From contig PJRA01000160.1 in the NCBI GenBank assembly GCA_016987375.1, positions 1,021,565 through 1,085,564 of the forward strand: a stretch of DNA of 64,000 nucleotides, read 5' to 3'. Below are positions 43,272 through 55,184 of this stretch, one piece after another. Under the pieces are notes generated by a model. It was not told the origin of the DNA, ran no database searches, and worked only from the letters and a program-made list of their open reading frames with translations. The stretch is from Brachionus koreanus. Taxonomy: Eukaryota; Rotifera; Eurotatoria; Ploima; Brachionidae. Made by a program: the position numbers and the translations under genes. Numbering within the stretch: position 1 is the stretch's first letter; each line of letters begins with the position of its first letter.

Positions 43272-45464
43272 TTATCTAATAAAAAAAATAGACAAAATAA
43301 TTGCTAGTTTAAAAAAACAAAATTTAAAATTCGATAAAGCCGAGTTAATTCTAAGCATTTTATCATTTCTGTAATTTAAACACTGCTCAAATTGGCCAGC
43401 ATATTCTTGATCTGGCTTGACATAATTGTTAAAATAGTCGCACATTGGATACGCTGAATTGAATATCTCAAGCTCCTCTTGTTCTGTAAGATTTCGATTC
43501 AGTTGACCAAGTTCGACAAAAAAATCTCTTTTTTTTAAAGGATCATACGGAGAAGTTAATTTACCTGTTCTGGCAAAATTGACCCAATAGCTCATCATTA
43601 GTTTACTGAGCTCGCGATCATCATCTTCAAAATTACTCTTGTCCACCCAAGGCATTCCAAATATATATTCGATCTCATATCCATGTATCACTCCCATCCA
43701 TTTTGGCCACGGATTCTTTTTGTTTCTCTTGCTAAATCGATAGAAGTAGGTATTGTTTGAGTCCTCTACATTGTACCTATTTGCTAGTTTTACAGTCGGA
43801 CACACGTAAATTACATCACTTATTATTTTGCTGTATTTTTTCCAAGCCAGTAGAGGCGAATTCATGCCATTGTTGGCATCCAAGTTAAAATCAAACTCAC
43901 TGCCATCACAGTCCTTAAAGTAATTGTACTCATTTGTGTACAAATTGTAGATACATTTGGCATATTTAGCGTAAAAATGTTCATTGACTAATTTATTTTG
44001 TTTTTTTGAATAGGTCAATTGTACAATTGGCTTTTGCTGAAAACTAACTGATGAAATTTTAAAATGTGGAACTTTTTTAGTCCGCAACGATTCAAAAACT
44101 CGATCAAATATAAATTCATTGTCATATCTTAAATTTTGCTTTAGAAATTTATCCAATTCAAAATAATTGCCATAATAGTAGTAAAATGAAAAAAATGTTG
44201 ACTCATCGTTGTTAATTCCGATAAGTATTTCGTGCTTTATTTTTTCCTTTAACTTATCAAATCTAAAATCAAGAGGATCATCGGCAATTAGTCCAAAATA
44301 GTCCATAGTGGGCAAAAATTGCATTTTTAAATGATCGTTAACATGTTCAATTTCATATTGTAGTTGAGACAGAACCGATGAATTTTGTCTCAAAAGGCAT
44401 CTGTGTATTTCATTTTGGAATCTTATTAGATCACTCTGGGAAGGGACTGTGTCCGATTGATTTAGATTCAAAGCTGGTTGATGTAGTTTATAATTTTCAT
44501 TTATTTCTAAGCAACCGGCCTTTTTGGCAAGGTCAAGACTAATTTTGAGTGCATCGTGAGGCTTTCTAAAACTAATGTCCAAATAAGATGACAAGCTCTG
44601 TAGAATGCCTCTGTTGAAAATATGCGCTTTGTTTGATAGTAGAAGCAAATTTATGCTGATTGAACCGGCACTTTCGCCGAACAAACATATTTGATTTTTA
44701 GATCCGCCAAAATAATCCATGTAATTTTCCTTGTACCATTCAAGTGCCATCACTTGATCAGCAAGACCCGCATTTCCAGGCGCTGAGGAACTGTTCAAAA
44801 ATAAAAAGCCAAATGGCCCAACCCGATAATTCGAGGTGATTATGATGGCTTCTTCAAATGAACTTAGCACAGTTCCATCGCTTATCTTCAAGTTAGATGA
44901 GCCGGTGCTAAATGACCCTCCATAAATCCAAAACAAAGTCGGTTTTTCTCTGGGACTTCTGAATGCATTAGGATAGTGGAATGATCTCTGATTATTGCCA
45001 TAAAGCAAGCTGTCTTGTTCTTTGGTTATAGGAATCCAAATATTGAAGTAAAGACAGTCTTCACTGACACCGCTAGGTGGGTTCCACATTTCTGATCCCC
45101 GAAAGCCTGGAAATGTTGTATCGTATTCTTGCCAGCAAGAAGGACGCGAGTATGTAGCATTGTAAATGTTCTCGGGCAACAGATGAGTTAGTTTGTGCGG
45201 AAATTCGAATCGTTTTTCGTCTAGTGGAGCTTGGGCAAACGGAATACCGAGAAATTCGTACACTATTTTTTCCTGAATGGAGAAATTTTTTTCTATGCGA
45301 ACCACTTTTCGGTTGCCAATCAATTGTTGTCCATTTTTCAGCTTAATTCTCACAGACTCTTTGGATCGGTCAACTTTAACTGTCTCTTGCTCACAACGAG
45401 TCCGGTTTGAGCCTAATTTAGAAAAGACTATTGCCAAAAACAACAATGCAATTGTGTAGCGCAT
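43272..45464 (-). CDS. Acetylcholinesterase-like carboxylesterase with catalytic triad
   Basis: Single exon of 730 residues. Signal peptide MRYTIALLFLAIVFSKLGS; the C terminus ends in a hydrophobic stretch (FKLAIILSIFFIR) that could direct a GPI anchor. The cholinesterase block FRGSEMWNPPSGVSEDCLYF contains the Trp that binds choline in acetylcholinesterases. The triad is visible: Ser in FGESAGS, Glu in INNDESTFF, His in GVIHGYEIEYIFG. The oxyanion-hole motif is IYGGSF where acetylcholinesterases have IYGGGF. The acyl-pocket region LKMQFLPTMD lacks the two Phe of classical acetylcholinesterase, more like butyrylcholinesterase. It is about 100 residues longer than vertebrate enzymes, with extra loops. 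It is most likely a cholinesterase. A non-catalytic neuroligin is unlikely because the triad is complete. Substrate range is inferred only. Confidence 0.87.
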   Translation of the reverse strand: MRYTIALLFLAIVFSKLGSNRTRCEQETVKVDRSKESVRIKLKNGQQLIGNRKVVRIEKNFSIQEKIVYEFLGIPFAQAPLDEKRFEFPHKLTHLLPENIYNATYSRPSCWQEYDTTFPGFRGSEMWNPPSGVSEDCLYFNIWIPITKEQDSLLYGNNQRSFHYPNAFRSPREKPTLFWIYGGSFSTGSSNLKISDGTVLSSFEEAIIITSNYRVGPFGFLFLNSSSAPGNAGLADQVMALEWYKENYMDYFGGSKNQICLFGESAGSISINLLLLSNKAHIFNRGILQSLSSYLDISFRKPHDALKISLDLAKKAGCLEINENYKLHQPALNLNQSDTVPSQSDLIRFQNEIHRCLLRQNSSVLSQLQYEIEHVNDHLKMQFLPTMDYFGLIADDPLDFRFDKLKEKIKHEILIGINNDESTFFSFYYYYGNYFELDKFLKQNLRYDNEFIFDRVFESLRTKKVPHFKISSVSFQQKPIVQLTYSKKQNKLVNEHFYAKYAKCIYNLYTNEYNYFKDCDGSEFDFNLDANNGMNSPLLAWKKYSKIISDVIYVCPTVKLANRYNVEDSNNTYFYRFSKRNKKNPWPKWMGVIHGYEIEYIFGMPWVDKSNFEDDDRELSKLMMSYWVNFARTGKLTSPYDPLKKRDFFVELGQLNRNLTEQEELEIFNSAYPMCDYFNNYVKPDQEYAGQFEQCLNYRNDKMLRINSALSNFKFCFFKLAIILSIFFIR

Positions 45465-48400
45465 TTTTTTCCTCTTAAAAATAAAATATACTAAGCAGTC
45501 TCAATAAATTTTTAAAAATTAAAAATTAATCGGATTTCATTTGTTTTAAGCTCATCCGAATTATTAAGTAAAATAAAAAAAAAAAAAAAGAAAATTTAAT
45601 ATAGTTTTTTATTAAATACCGTTCTAGAATTAAAAGCCTTGAATGAATTTTGTTTTCTATTTTTTTATTGTTGTGTACCAGCTGGATGCTGACACGCGTT
45701 TGTCTAATTGGCTTTATGAACCAATTGTTTTCCTTCAGAAAAAAAAATCTTCTAGTTAGCTTGCTAATTAGATACTAGTTTGGATTAATTTTTTAAATAA
45801 TAATCTTCAGCTTTATTGTTCTAGCACGATGATAATACGCCAAGCTTAGAAAAAAAAATATTCTATTAGCCCAACCAAGCAGACTTACATCATAAACTCA
45901 TGATTGTTTACCTTGAACGGCGTGCCTAACTAAATCTAATTAGCTTTTTTAAGAAACATTTGAATACTATTGCCAGATTTGTTTTATTTTTTTAAGTTTA
46001 AAAAATTATTTATAAAAAAAAATTTTTTATTTTACATTAAAAAAAATCTCTACAACCAGCCCATCTTTAAAGAAAGATTATAAAAAGATATTCAATGTAT
46101 GCACTGTATCAATTAAAATTAATATTATTTTAAAAATCTATTGACTCATCCTTTAATGAATAAAATCAATTTTAGAATTTTATCAATATTAAACCTAAAT
46201 TTTTTTTCTAGTATTCGATTGTAAATACTTATTTTTTCTTATTTTTTATCAAACATTTTTTGTTTCTGAGTCATATTTTGTTTTAGTTGTAATTATTTGA
46301 TAAAGGCAGACAAAGTCAGCAAATTTTTTTAATTAAATATCGAATTTTTTTCTGCCATTCAGCTTTTTAAAACAAATCGGATAAAGTTTTTCATTTTTTT
46401 CTTTTTAAAAATTAAAAGTGATGATAAGATCTTAAGCTTATTTGCTCTATAATGCAATATTTCACAATTCTATAATGCAATAGTATCCGAAAAAAAGGCT
46501 TTGAGCTTAGCGAAAAATGCAGATTCACCTTTATAAGACTTTGGAGAAAAAGCCTCAGTTATTTCCTTATTTTTTTCCTAAAATTGATTGTTCAGACGCA
46601 TGCGTTTGACACATCCATCCTTATTTCCTATAGAATAATTAAATAAAAATAATATTATTTTTAGATAAGTAAATACTCTAGCTTGATATAAAATACTTGT
46701 CTAAAGGCCTCTCAGAATTTAATAAAGAAAAGTGATTTTTTTGATAAGTTTTATTACTTTAACAATTCAGACTATAAGCCTCAAAGACAAATTTATTTTG
46801 AAATGATGTTATTAATAGGAGAGCGTAAACACGGTACCCAAATTTCCTTTGCTTCACAAAGTACACATTTAAATGCTTAAAAATAAATGTAATTTGTCAT
46901 CTAATATAGATTTTATAGTTAGAATGAAAATTATTAAAAATGCTCCCAATAAAATTATTTTGTTTATTCTAAATAATTAATTAAAAAAGTTATTAATAAA
47001 AAAAATTGAAGTAAATTTCACTCAAAATCTAATTTATATATTATTTGAAAGAATCATGTTCACAATTCAAAATTTATTGGAATAAAAAATTTCAACTTGA
47101 TTGCTTCCCTTTTGAGCAAAACTCGAAAAATATCTTATATTATTAAATTAATTAAAAGCATTGAATTTTTGTTTTTTCTTTACTTAAAAATATTTTTAAT
47201 ATTTTTGATTGATGAGCAAGTTCAAGCGCATCGAATAATGAAACAGAATCCGATAAATAGAGGATCATAATCAATTTAGAATAAATTTAGAAAAAGAGCT
47301 ACTCTGGCGCCATTAGCGATCAGAATTGCGTAAACTGCTTGCCTTTAATTTTTTATTTTTCATTAACAAATCGATATTCCTAGATACGACTCCAGGAGCT
47401 AAAGACCTTAAATTGTCGATCAAGAAAAAATGTTGTTTTTTTTATTTTTGAGATAAATGCATGCTTAAAATAAAAAGAAAATCAGAACGACTAAGTTGTT
47501 GATGGAATATTAGACCAAATATTCGCTAATTGCATTTGATTTTAGAACAAATAAACAATCTAAAAGGCAAATGAGATTAAATACTTCTTGAAAACTAATA
47601 CTAAAGTAAAATATATATTAAAGTTTTAAAAATGTAGATAAAATCAAACTATCAATTTAATCTGAATTTAACCCTCTTTTATTTTTGAAGTAACTGCCGA
47701 TTAATTCGGAGTGATAAATTCAAATCCAACTCTTACAAATAAAGCTAGTTCCTTAAGCATATTTGGGCATTAATGTTTTGTTTGTATCGATTAAATAAAT
47801 AATGCTTTTTCTCATAAAACTAAAATTTTTACTTCTAAAAAAATATTTTGTGTAATTTTGAATTTTTACTCAATAAATATAAAAAAGCAGTATTAACAAT
47901 TTTAAATACATTTACTTCATAAAGCCATTATGCTTTAATCAATTAATCATTAAGCAATCATATCAAATAATTTGATTTTAGTTTATTTACTAGCTCAAAG
48001 TTGAATTTAGCTCTTTGAAAAATTTTTTGAGTAAATTCGATTAAAAAAAAGACTGTCCGAATTTTGGATAAAGGTCAAAAACTTACATTTAATGCAAAAT
48101 TTGCCATCCTTGAAACATATCAAATTTCAAAATTAAACTTTAAAAATTCTTTATATTTTGTTTCTCTTTGTGTGATTGTTGTTTTAATTCGATAGAAATC
48201 CATTAATTAATGAATTTTAAAAGTATATTTTGAAACTTTTAAATGTACGTTTTTTGCATAAAAAAAAAATAATTCTTCTTGCCTTGTCATAAAATCACGA
48301 GAATTTAATTATAAATTATTATTTTAGTTTTATTTTGAAAATATTTTTTCAACTTTGTATGTGACTTTATAGATTTTTCATTTTTAAAATTATTTTCAAT

Positions 48401-49721
48401 TAAGATTTAAACATAAAATCAGAAAGATAATTGAAAATGATTCTGTTAATTGGGGTCTTTTTCTACTACTATACATACTTAATTTATTTGAGTTTTTTTT
48501 CAGTTAGTCTAACTATTCACAAATAAATAAATAAATTTTACGTCAAATTAAACAATAATTCAAATTGGTTAATCTAAACTTTTATTTAGCTTTAGTCAAG
48601 CGGAAATTTTTTTCCAAAACTTATTTGACCCTTGTCTATTTTTAAGATATAAAAATGAATGTCTAAATTTTTATTGAGTAAATTAAAAATAAAAAATTTT
48701 TTTACTAGAAATTACACAATAAATAAATTGTTAATATTGATTTTTTGGATGTCGTTTAAATTTTGCATTTGATTTAAAGAAAAAAAAAGCTTAAAATAAA
48801 AATAAACAAGTTGATGAACTATTTTTAAAATTAACAAAATTTAATTGATTTTTCGGTATTTATCTAAACAACCAAATGTATTCAAGAAGAATTTGTTCAT
48901 TATTCATAGCTATTGATTCAATTAGCTTTAATGCAACATTCATTACTGTTTAATTAGTATTAAAATCAGAAGCTTAAAATACCCTTTCAGAATCAATATC
49001 CGATTACAGTTTTAGAGCCATAATCTTGAAAATTGCTTCGAGTAGAAAATTCAAAGGAAGCAAAAAAAAAAAATTTCAATCGATACCTCGAATTGTTAGA
49101 AATTGTGCTTCAATTATTACATGGTCTAAATGAAAATAATTAACTAGAAATCTGTTTCTCAGGATCACTTGACACTTTTTCAAAAGTCAATATTTTATCA
49201 AAACTTTAATCCAGGCTTCAAATGAATAATTAATAATCTCAAACAAATATTAATTAAATTGATTTTCATTATATTTCATAAATTAAATTTTTTTATTTAC
49301 ATTTTAAGAATTTAATTTGAAGATTTTATAGAAATAATCAATTTTTTTTTCTAATTGCATTAAGCATTTTTAAATCAAAGAAAATCTCAAGGCAAAAAAA
49401 ATCTCACCGTGGATCGAAAAGACTGTTTTATATCTGCAGACTTTATTTTACTTTAACACAATAAAAAATTATTTAATTAGAATTTTTACAAATATTTATT
49501 TGAAATATGCAAAGAAAGCTTTTCTCTTGCATTCACAAGCATTCAAATGCATTTTGCATTGAAAACTCGCTTAAAAAAAAGCATAAAAAAGAATATTTTT
49601 TAAAACTATTGTAGTCATGCTGTATCTGATTTAATAGGACTTTAAAGGGTCTTTCTGTCTGGCCAAAATTGAACTTCTAATGAAATTACTTTGTATCTTT
49701 TTAATTTAGAGTTGAGCAAAG
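45465..49721. other. Intergenic, AT-rich, nothing recognised
   Basis: About 4.2 kb with stops throughout in all frames. No RNA gene or inverted-repeat element could be supported by eye. It includes the promoter of RPS9 at its right end. Confidence 0.5.
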
Positions 49722-50809
49722 ATGGTCAGAGTTCCGTTCGTCTACAACAAAACTTACTCTACTCCACGTCGTCCATTCGAAAAAGAACGTTTGGATCAAG
49801 AATTGAAATTAATCGGTCAATTCGGTCTTAGAAACAAACATGAAGTGTGGAGAGTTCGCTACACATTGGCCAAAATAAGAAAAGCGGCCAGAGATTTGCT
49901 AACCCTGGAAGAAAGGGATCCAAAGCGTCTATTTGAAGGTAATGCTTTGCTCAGACGTTTAGTCCGTATCGGAGTATTAGAAGAAAACAAAATGAAGCTC
50001 GATTACGTCTTGGGTCTCAAAGTAGAAGACTTTTTGCAAAGACGTCTTCAAACCCAAGTATTTAATGTCGGTCTTGCCAAATCTATCCATCATGCTCGTG
50101 TTTTGATCCGTCAAAGACACATCAGGTAAAGAAAACGACCTAATTTTAGTCTGATTTAGACTTTAAATTTTAATTCATAGAATCATGACTATTATGGTTA
50201 ATTTAATATTAGATTGGATGGGCCACTGGAACATTGTTTACAATGTTCTACGTCCATCATGCACAATTTTTTCTAATTTAACCTAAGAGGTAATTTATAC
50301 CCATATAAGAGATATTTTTGTCCAATGATGACCAAATAAACGCCGTTTACCTGTATGAAATTAAATGATTTCACAATTTTTTGTTTACCTACTGAGGGCG
50401 AAAATCTTTAAGGCTGAAAAATTTTTTTCTAATTCAAATTTTTAATTATTTTTTTGATTAGAGTACGAAAACAAGTTGTTAACATCCCGTCATTCATCGT
50501 AAGATTAGATTCGCAGAAACACATTGAATTTTCATTGCAATCACCATTCGGTGGTGGCAGAGCAGGTAAATTTCTAAAATTTTAAATGCAACCGAATAGA
50601 CACGCTTGTCCAATGATGTAAGAAAAATCGCCGTTTACCTGTATGAATTACCATGTGATTTGGAATTAAGCATTTATTGCTGAGGGCGCGTGTCATCTTA
50701 CTAGTCAAAATGATGATTAAAAATTATTTTCCTCTTAGGCCGTGTAAAACGAAGAAATGCCAAGAGAGCTGCTGGTGGTGGTGATGCTGCTGCTGAAGAC
50801 GAAGAGTAA
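49722..50809 (+). CDS. RPS9: 40S ribosomal protein S9 (uS4)
   Basis: Exons 49722-50125, 50462-50565 and 50739-50809 encode 192 residues (human RPS9 has 194). The sequence follows the family end to end: [75 protein letters not shown], then a short Ala/Gly/acidic tail. uS4 binds 18S rRNA near the mRNA entry channel and acts early in small-subunit assembly. The two introns (336 and 173 nt) are long for this genome and carry snoRNA candidates. An AG acceptor-like site lies 12 nt before the ATG (tttaatttag), so a 5'UTR intron or trans-spliced leader is possible. GC content is higher than in neighbouring genes, as expected for a highly expressed gene. Confidence 0.97.
50205..50265 (+). ncRNA. Possible H/ACA-type hairpin in RPS9 intron 1
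   Basis: GATGG (50217-50221) pairs with CCATC (50254-50258). Above an internal loop, GAACATTG (50229-50236) pairs perfectly with CAATGTTC (50241-50248). ACA stands four bases after the stem at 50263-50265. This is the geometry of the 3' half of an H/ACA snoRNA with a guide pocket. A convincing 5' hairpin and H box are not established. Confidence 0.35.
50315..50404 (+). ncRNA. Box C/D snoRNA candidate in RPS9 intron 1
   Basis: Box C ATGATGA (50325-50331) and box D CTGA (50392-50395) lie 60 nt apart. They are enclosed by a nine-pair terminal stem, TTTTTGTCC with GGGCGAAAA (two G-U pairs). The interior holds CGCCGTTTACCTGTATGAA, shared with a second candidate in intron 2. Immediately upstream of a degenerate D' box (CTGT), GCCGTTTAC would pair with a GTAAACGGC segment. 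From memory, that segment belongs to conserved 28S rRNA; this needs checking. Confidence 0.75.
50599..50694 (+). ncRNA. Box C/D snoRNA candidate in RPS9 intron 2, paralogue of the first
   Basis: Box C ATGATGT (50613-50619) and box D CTGA (50680-50683) sit inside a terminal stem: GACACGC (50599-50605) pairs perfectly with GCGTGTC (50688-50694), and an inner GTCC pairs with GGGC. CGCCGTTTACCTGTATGAA is identical to the copy in intron 1, while the sequence before box D differs. Intron-to-intron duplication in the same host gene is the likely origin. Confidence 0.75.
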
Positions 50810-53800
50810 ACCATTCGATTGTGTCTATTTTGTTTGGCTATTTTTTCAAGATTTTTAAAAAAGATGTCAGCAAAATAAATAAAAATAATTACTAAAATTT
50901 AATTCTTTCATTTATTTATTAAGTCAATTATAATTATAAATATCTAGACGCAAGTTTTTAATCAAGAAAAAAATTTCATATTCTTTGAATTTATTATTTG
51001 AATCATTTTTAAAAATTGAAAATTTCTAACTTCTTAAAAGTAATTTTTTATTAGCACTAGAAAGACTGGCTGATTTTCTGTTAAAATTTCAGATTTAAGA
51101 CAAATAAAATATTTTTTCTGAAAATCAATATAAATTTTTTAAGAATTAAAAACAAGATAATTATTTTTTAATAGTTTTTTATATAATAAATTTTATTTCT
51201 ATCAAAATAAATTTTAGCTTTAAAATTTTTTAAAAAGTGTTCTAAAAATCCCCTCTCTATTGTTAATATTTATTTGTTTATATGATAGAAGATCTTTAAT
51301 AGAAAGAAATATTAGCTGGAATAAGTTATAAAAGTCTCAGTTTTTCACTTAAAGTGTTCACCTGATTATACCTTAAAATAATCCAACTTTTGATTCTTTT
51401 AACAACAAATGATTGAAAAATATCATTTTCAAAAGCAAGGTTATAATTACTTTGTTTTTTAAGTAAATAAATAAGTGATCCGGCCTTGAAAATTAATTTT
51501 ATAATCAAATTCTAATGAAAATGCAGATAAATTATTATTTCTGTAATTTTTTGTTCCATATTGCAGCATCATAAATTGAAAGACATCTTTGGCGGATGCA
51601 TTTAGTACTAAAATCTCTAATCTCTTTTTTTTCTAAACGTTCACGTATTCAATTCACGTAACAATGACGTTACAGTACAAAAATTTCAAAATTTTTATTT
51701 AAAGATCTTATTTTATAAAATTTTTTAGAATTTAATAAAATAATTAGTTAGACAAATAATGTTGAATGCTATTTTAAAATATAATGTGGCTTAAAGTTTT
51801 AGAATTTCGTAGATGCTAAAATCAAAAATATTCAGCTTTTTAAAAAGGCAGAATTTTGTGACTCAACTTTAAAAATCAAATAAAATATATTTTTTATCTC
51901 TTAAAACCAGGATAAGTTGATTTTAGAAATGAAGAAAAAATTGTTCAGTACATTGCTTATATTTTTTAAATATTAAGTTTTAAAAATTGGATTCGAATAA
52001 TTTTTTGTTTAAATAATATACATTATATGTAGACGTTGGTATTTTTTTAATTTTATTTTATTTTTTTTATTGAATTTGGCATAATTTATATTCAAATTGA
52101 TTCATCTATTCATTTTCTAAATTTTCTAAGTTTTCTTTTTTTAAGGTGTAAACATAAATGCGCAAATAAAGTTTGTCTATAAAAATTTAGGTAATCAGTA
52201 TTTTATATAAAAAAATGTATAAAAAGAGAGATTTTCTGTCTTTTTTATTATAAAAAATCAAAAAAATTTATTTGTTTGTTTTTTTCTTATTTGTTAATCT
52301 TCATTTTCTAAATAAAGTAAGTCTTATTATGATTATGCTTGATAAAAATTTTTAAATTGTGATCCTTATATTCTATCTTGTTAAATTATCTAAATTTAGT
52401 TGCGTGTTTTTTAAAAATAATACTATTACTTTTATTACCATTTTCTTATGAAAATCAAAAAAATTCAAAAAATTTTCATGCACGGTGATATCTTCAAATA
52501 TTTTATGAATAGAAATATTCATAAAAAAAATAAAACTAAACTGAAAATTCTTTAGTTAGTAGTTTTAGAGGAGTCTTTCAGTTTTGATTTTTACAATTTA
52601 TTATTTCAAAGCAATTTTTTATTTATTCTTTTTAATTTTTATTATAAAATAAGTATAATATTCAATAAATAGAATAAATGAATAAAAGGAACTAAATTGA
52701 TATTCAAACTATACAAAAAAAATATATCAGTTCAAAACATTTTACTAACTAATTATCCTAACAACTAAATACACATTAGATCTTGATGGAGAAATTCTTT
52801 AATTAATCAATCTCGATTTTTTAAGCTATTATCAATATAAATAAAGTATATAATTTTTTTTTAAAGTCCATTTGTTATTTTATTAAACTATTTTAACAAA
52901 AATTATCTTAAATTTTAATTAAATTAAATTAATAAATTTTTAAAATTATGAAATTAAAAATCACTATATTGTAGAAATTTAAGTATTAAATAAATCTAGA
53001 AAGCTAAAAAATAGTAATGTTAGTTAAGCTTGGTTAGCAAAACCAATTTCTGGTATTCTGATTATTTTGGTCGACCAAATTTTGTTATTTTTTGAATTTG
53101 AGTACAAAATTTAAAATACAATTTTATGACTTTAATTTTTGAATAAAATTAAATTCACGCTTTAATTTATCCTTAATAAAAATTATAATTAATCTTGATC
53201 CTAAACCATTTTTTTTTTTCAAAAATTGGAATGTATTGAGTAAATTGCTTGAATAATACACAATCAATTTCAATTTTTTCTTTAAAAAATCCTTTTAAAG
53301 CATTAATAAACCAGAAAAATGCATATTCGGATTGTTTTTAATTTTGAATAAAAATAAAAAGAATTGTTAAATTTTTCTAACGGTGTTCTTCCTTAAGAAA
53401 TTAAAGGGTTTCATAAAAATAAACAAATATCAGAATTTTAGAACCACTATTATATTTTATCAGTATTTATTTTAAAATTTTAAATTTTGAAAAAATGATG
53501 TTTATTTACGAAAAAAAACCTATCTTAGATTGGGCTGAAAATTCTTATTAATTTGACTCATAAATATTGATGAAAAATTGTTTTAAATTAATTTTTTTTT
53601 AAATAACATCCATTTCTCATCTAATTGTTAAACTAATATTTTTTTATTTCAAAAATTTATTTCTTTCAAAATTTCAAAAATAAAATGTCTTAGAAATAAT
53701 TAATTTTTTTAATTTTGAACTAATTTTAATTATTATTCTTTAATTATGATATATTTTTTTTGGGAGACCAAATTAAAAGCCAAACGTTGGTTAACCAACA

Positions 53801-54226
53801 TTTTAACTACTAAAAATGTTAATTCAATAAATGAAATGATCAATAAAAAATTAAATTTAAAAAAAACTTTATTATTTATTTTTAATTTTTTTTTAAATTT
53901 TTTAATTAAGCTAAGATTGGTAGTTTTGCAACGCGCCAATATTTGGATTTCAAAGAACTGGTTTCAACTTATTAATCAGCATACATAAAAAACTTTAACA
54001 TGTTTTTTTGGGGCAGGAAAAAAAAATTTTGAGTGCATTATTTGAACGATTCAAAAAAGAGAAAGTATCTCATGTTCAAATATACATATCCTGGTAGTTC
54101 TGCATAAATTCTGATAGGGAATAATCTCCTCTACAAAATAATCGTTTATTTGAAATATAATGTCCTTATTATACCAAGAAATCGGTTAAAAAATGGTAAA
54201 ATTCTTGGGTTTTTTTCAGTAAGTGT
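50810..54226. other. Intergenic, AT-rich, nothing recognised
   Basis: Frames at 51326-51508 and 53733-53988 are short and consist of AT-driven Lys/Asn/Phe/Leu. I see no gene or structured element. Confidence 0.5.
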
Positions 54227-54229
54227 ATA

Positions 54230-54230
<1 letters not shown>

Positions 54231-54276
<46 letters not shown>
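54231..54276. repeat. (TAG)n microsatellite at LINE 3' end
   Basis: About 15 uninterrupted TAG units. They mark the 3' tail of the minus-strand LINE. Confidence 0.95.
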
Positions 54277-54310
54277 TAAACTGCAGCTTAGATAATATCT
54301 AAGCATAGCT

Positions 54311-55174
54311 CTAAAGAGCTGTAGCAGTCGCTTCTTTTTGTTTCGCCAACCAACTATCAAGCTTCGCTTTGAAACTATTCATGCTCTTTGCATTTACTAC
54401 ATCTTCCGGCAGTTTATTCCATTCATTTACAACTCTATTTGTGAAAAAGTCAAATCTTGTAAGACAGTTCTTTATCCTTTCACGGGTAAGACAATAGCTA
54501 TTTCTCCTTAATTCATATCTTTTGTTACCAGGTTTTGTGTTAAGACTGTAGTTGATTCCTTTATTAAATTTAATTTGTTCGTAATTGTTAACCAATTTGT
54601 ACATCTGGATTAGATCACCTCTTGATCTTCTTGTTTTCAAGTTAGTTAACTCTAGCCTTAACAAGCGTTGTTGATAATCCAAATTACGAATTTCTGGAAT
54701 CAACTTTGTTGCTCTTCGTTGAACTCTTTCAAGTTCATTTATGTCCCTTTCTGTATAGGGACACCAAGCACTGACAGCAAATTCTAGATGTGGTCTAACC
54801 ATTGAGCAATACAATAATTTGATAGTCTCGCTACAAGGATACTTAAATGCTTTTCTAATTAAGCCCAACATTTTATTTGCTTTTGCTGTAGCATTTTTGA
54901 CTTGAGTAGTCCATTTTAAATCACTTTGTATGTAAATGCCCAAATCCCTTTCAACATCTGACTTACTCAAGGTTTTTGAATCAATTTTATAATCAAATTC
55001 TGGATTTTTGTTGCCAATATGAACAACTTTGCATTTTTCTACATTTAACTGAGTCGACCATTCTTTTGACCATTTGCACACTTTATCTATATCCGATTGT
55101 AGGTTATAATTCGAGTTCAAGCTATCAATTGTTGATAAGATCTTCGTATCATCAACAAAGGCTTTACAATTGTT
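54311..55174 (-). pseudogene. C-terminal part of LINE reverse transcriptase
   Basis: An open frame of about 285 codons begins within the RT active-site block (NNCKAFVDDTKILSTIDSLN). It continues with the thumb and C-terminal blocks: WSTQLNVEKCKVVHIG, RDLGIYIQSDLKWTTQV, MLGLIRKAFKYPC, YCSMVRPHLEFAVSAWCPY, LERVQRRATKLIPE, LTNLKTRRSRGDLIQMYKLV, FFTNRVVNEWNKLP. The endonuclease and most of the polymerase are missing, so it cannot move by itself. No internal stop is present, suggesting a fairly recent insertion. Confidence 0.85.
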
Positions 55175-55184
55175 TTGGATATAG

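Larger units (their letters stand above)
54227..55184 (-). mobile_element. 5'-truncated non-LTR retrotransposon with (TAG)n tail
   Basis: Reading on the minus strand, the insert begins inside the reverse transcriptase at the catalytic motif KAFVDDTKI and ends in a trinucleotide repeat at its 3' end. ATATAG occurs at both borders (54227-54232 and 55179-55184) and may be the target-site duplication. The truncated 5' end and repeat tail are the usual signs of target-primed insertion. Confidence 0.8.

Noticed and set aside
54169..54360. Minus-strand frame with a poly-Tyr run
   Set aside because: Product of reading the (TAG)n microsatellite at the LINE tail.
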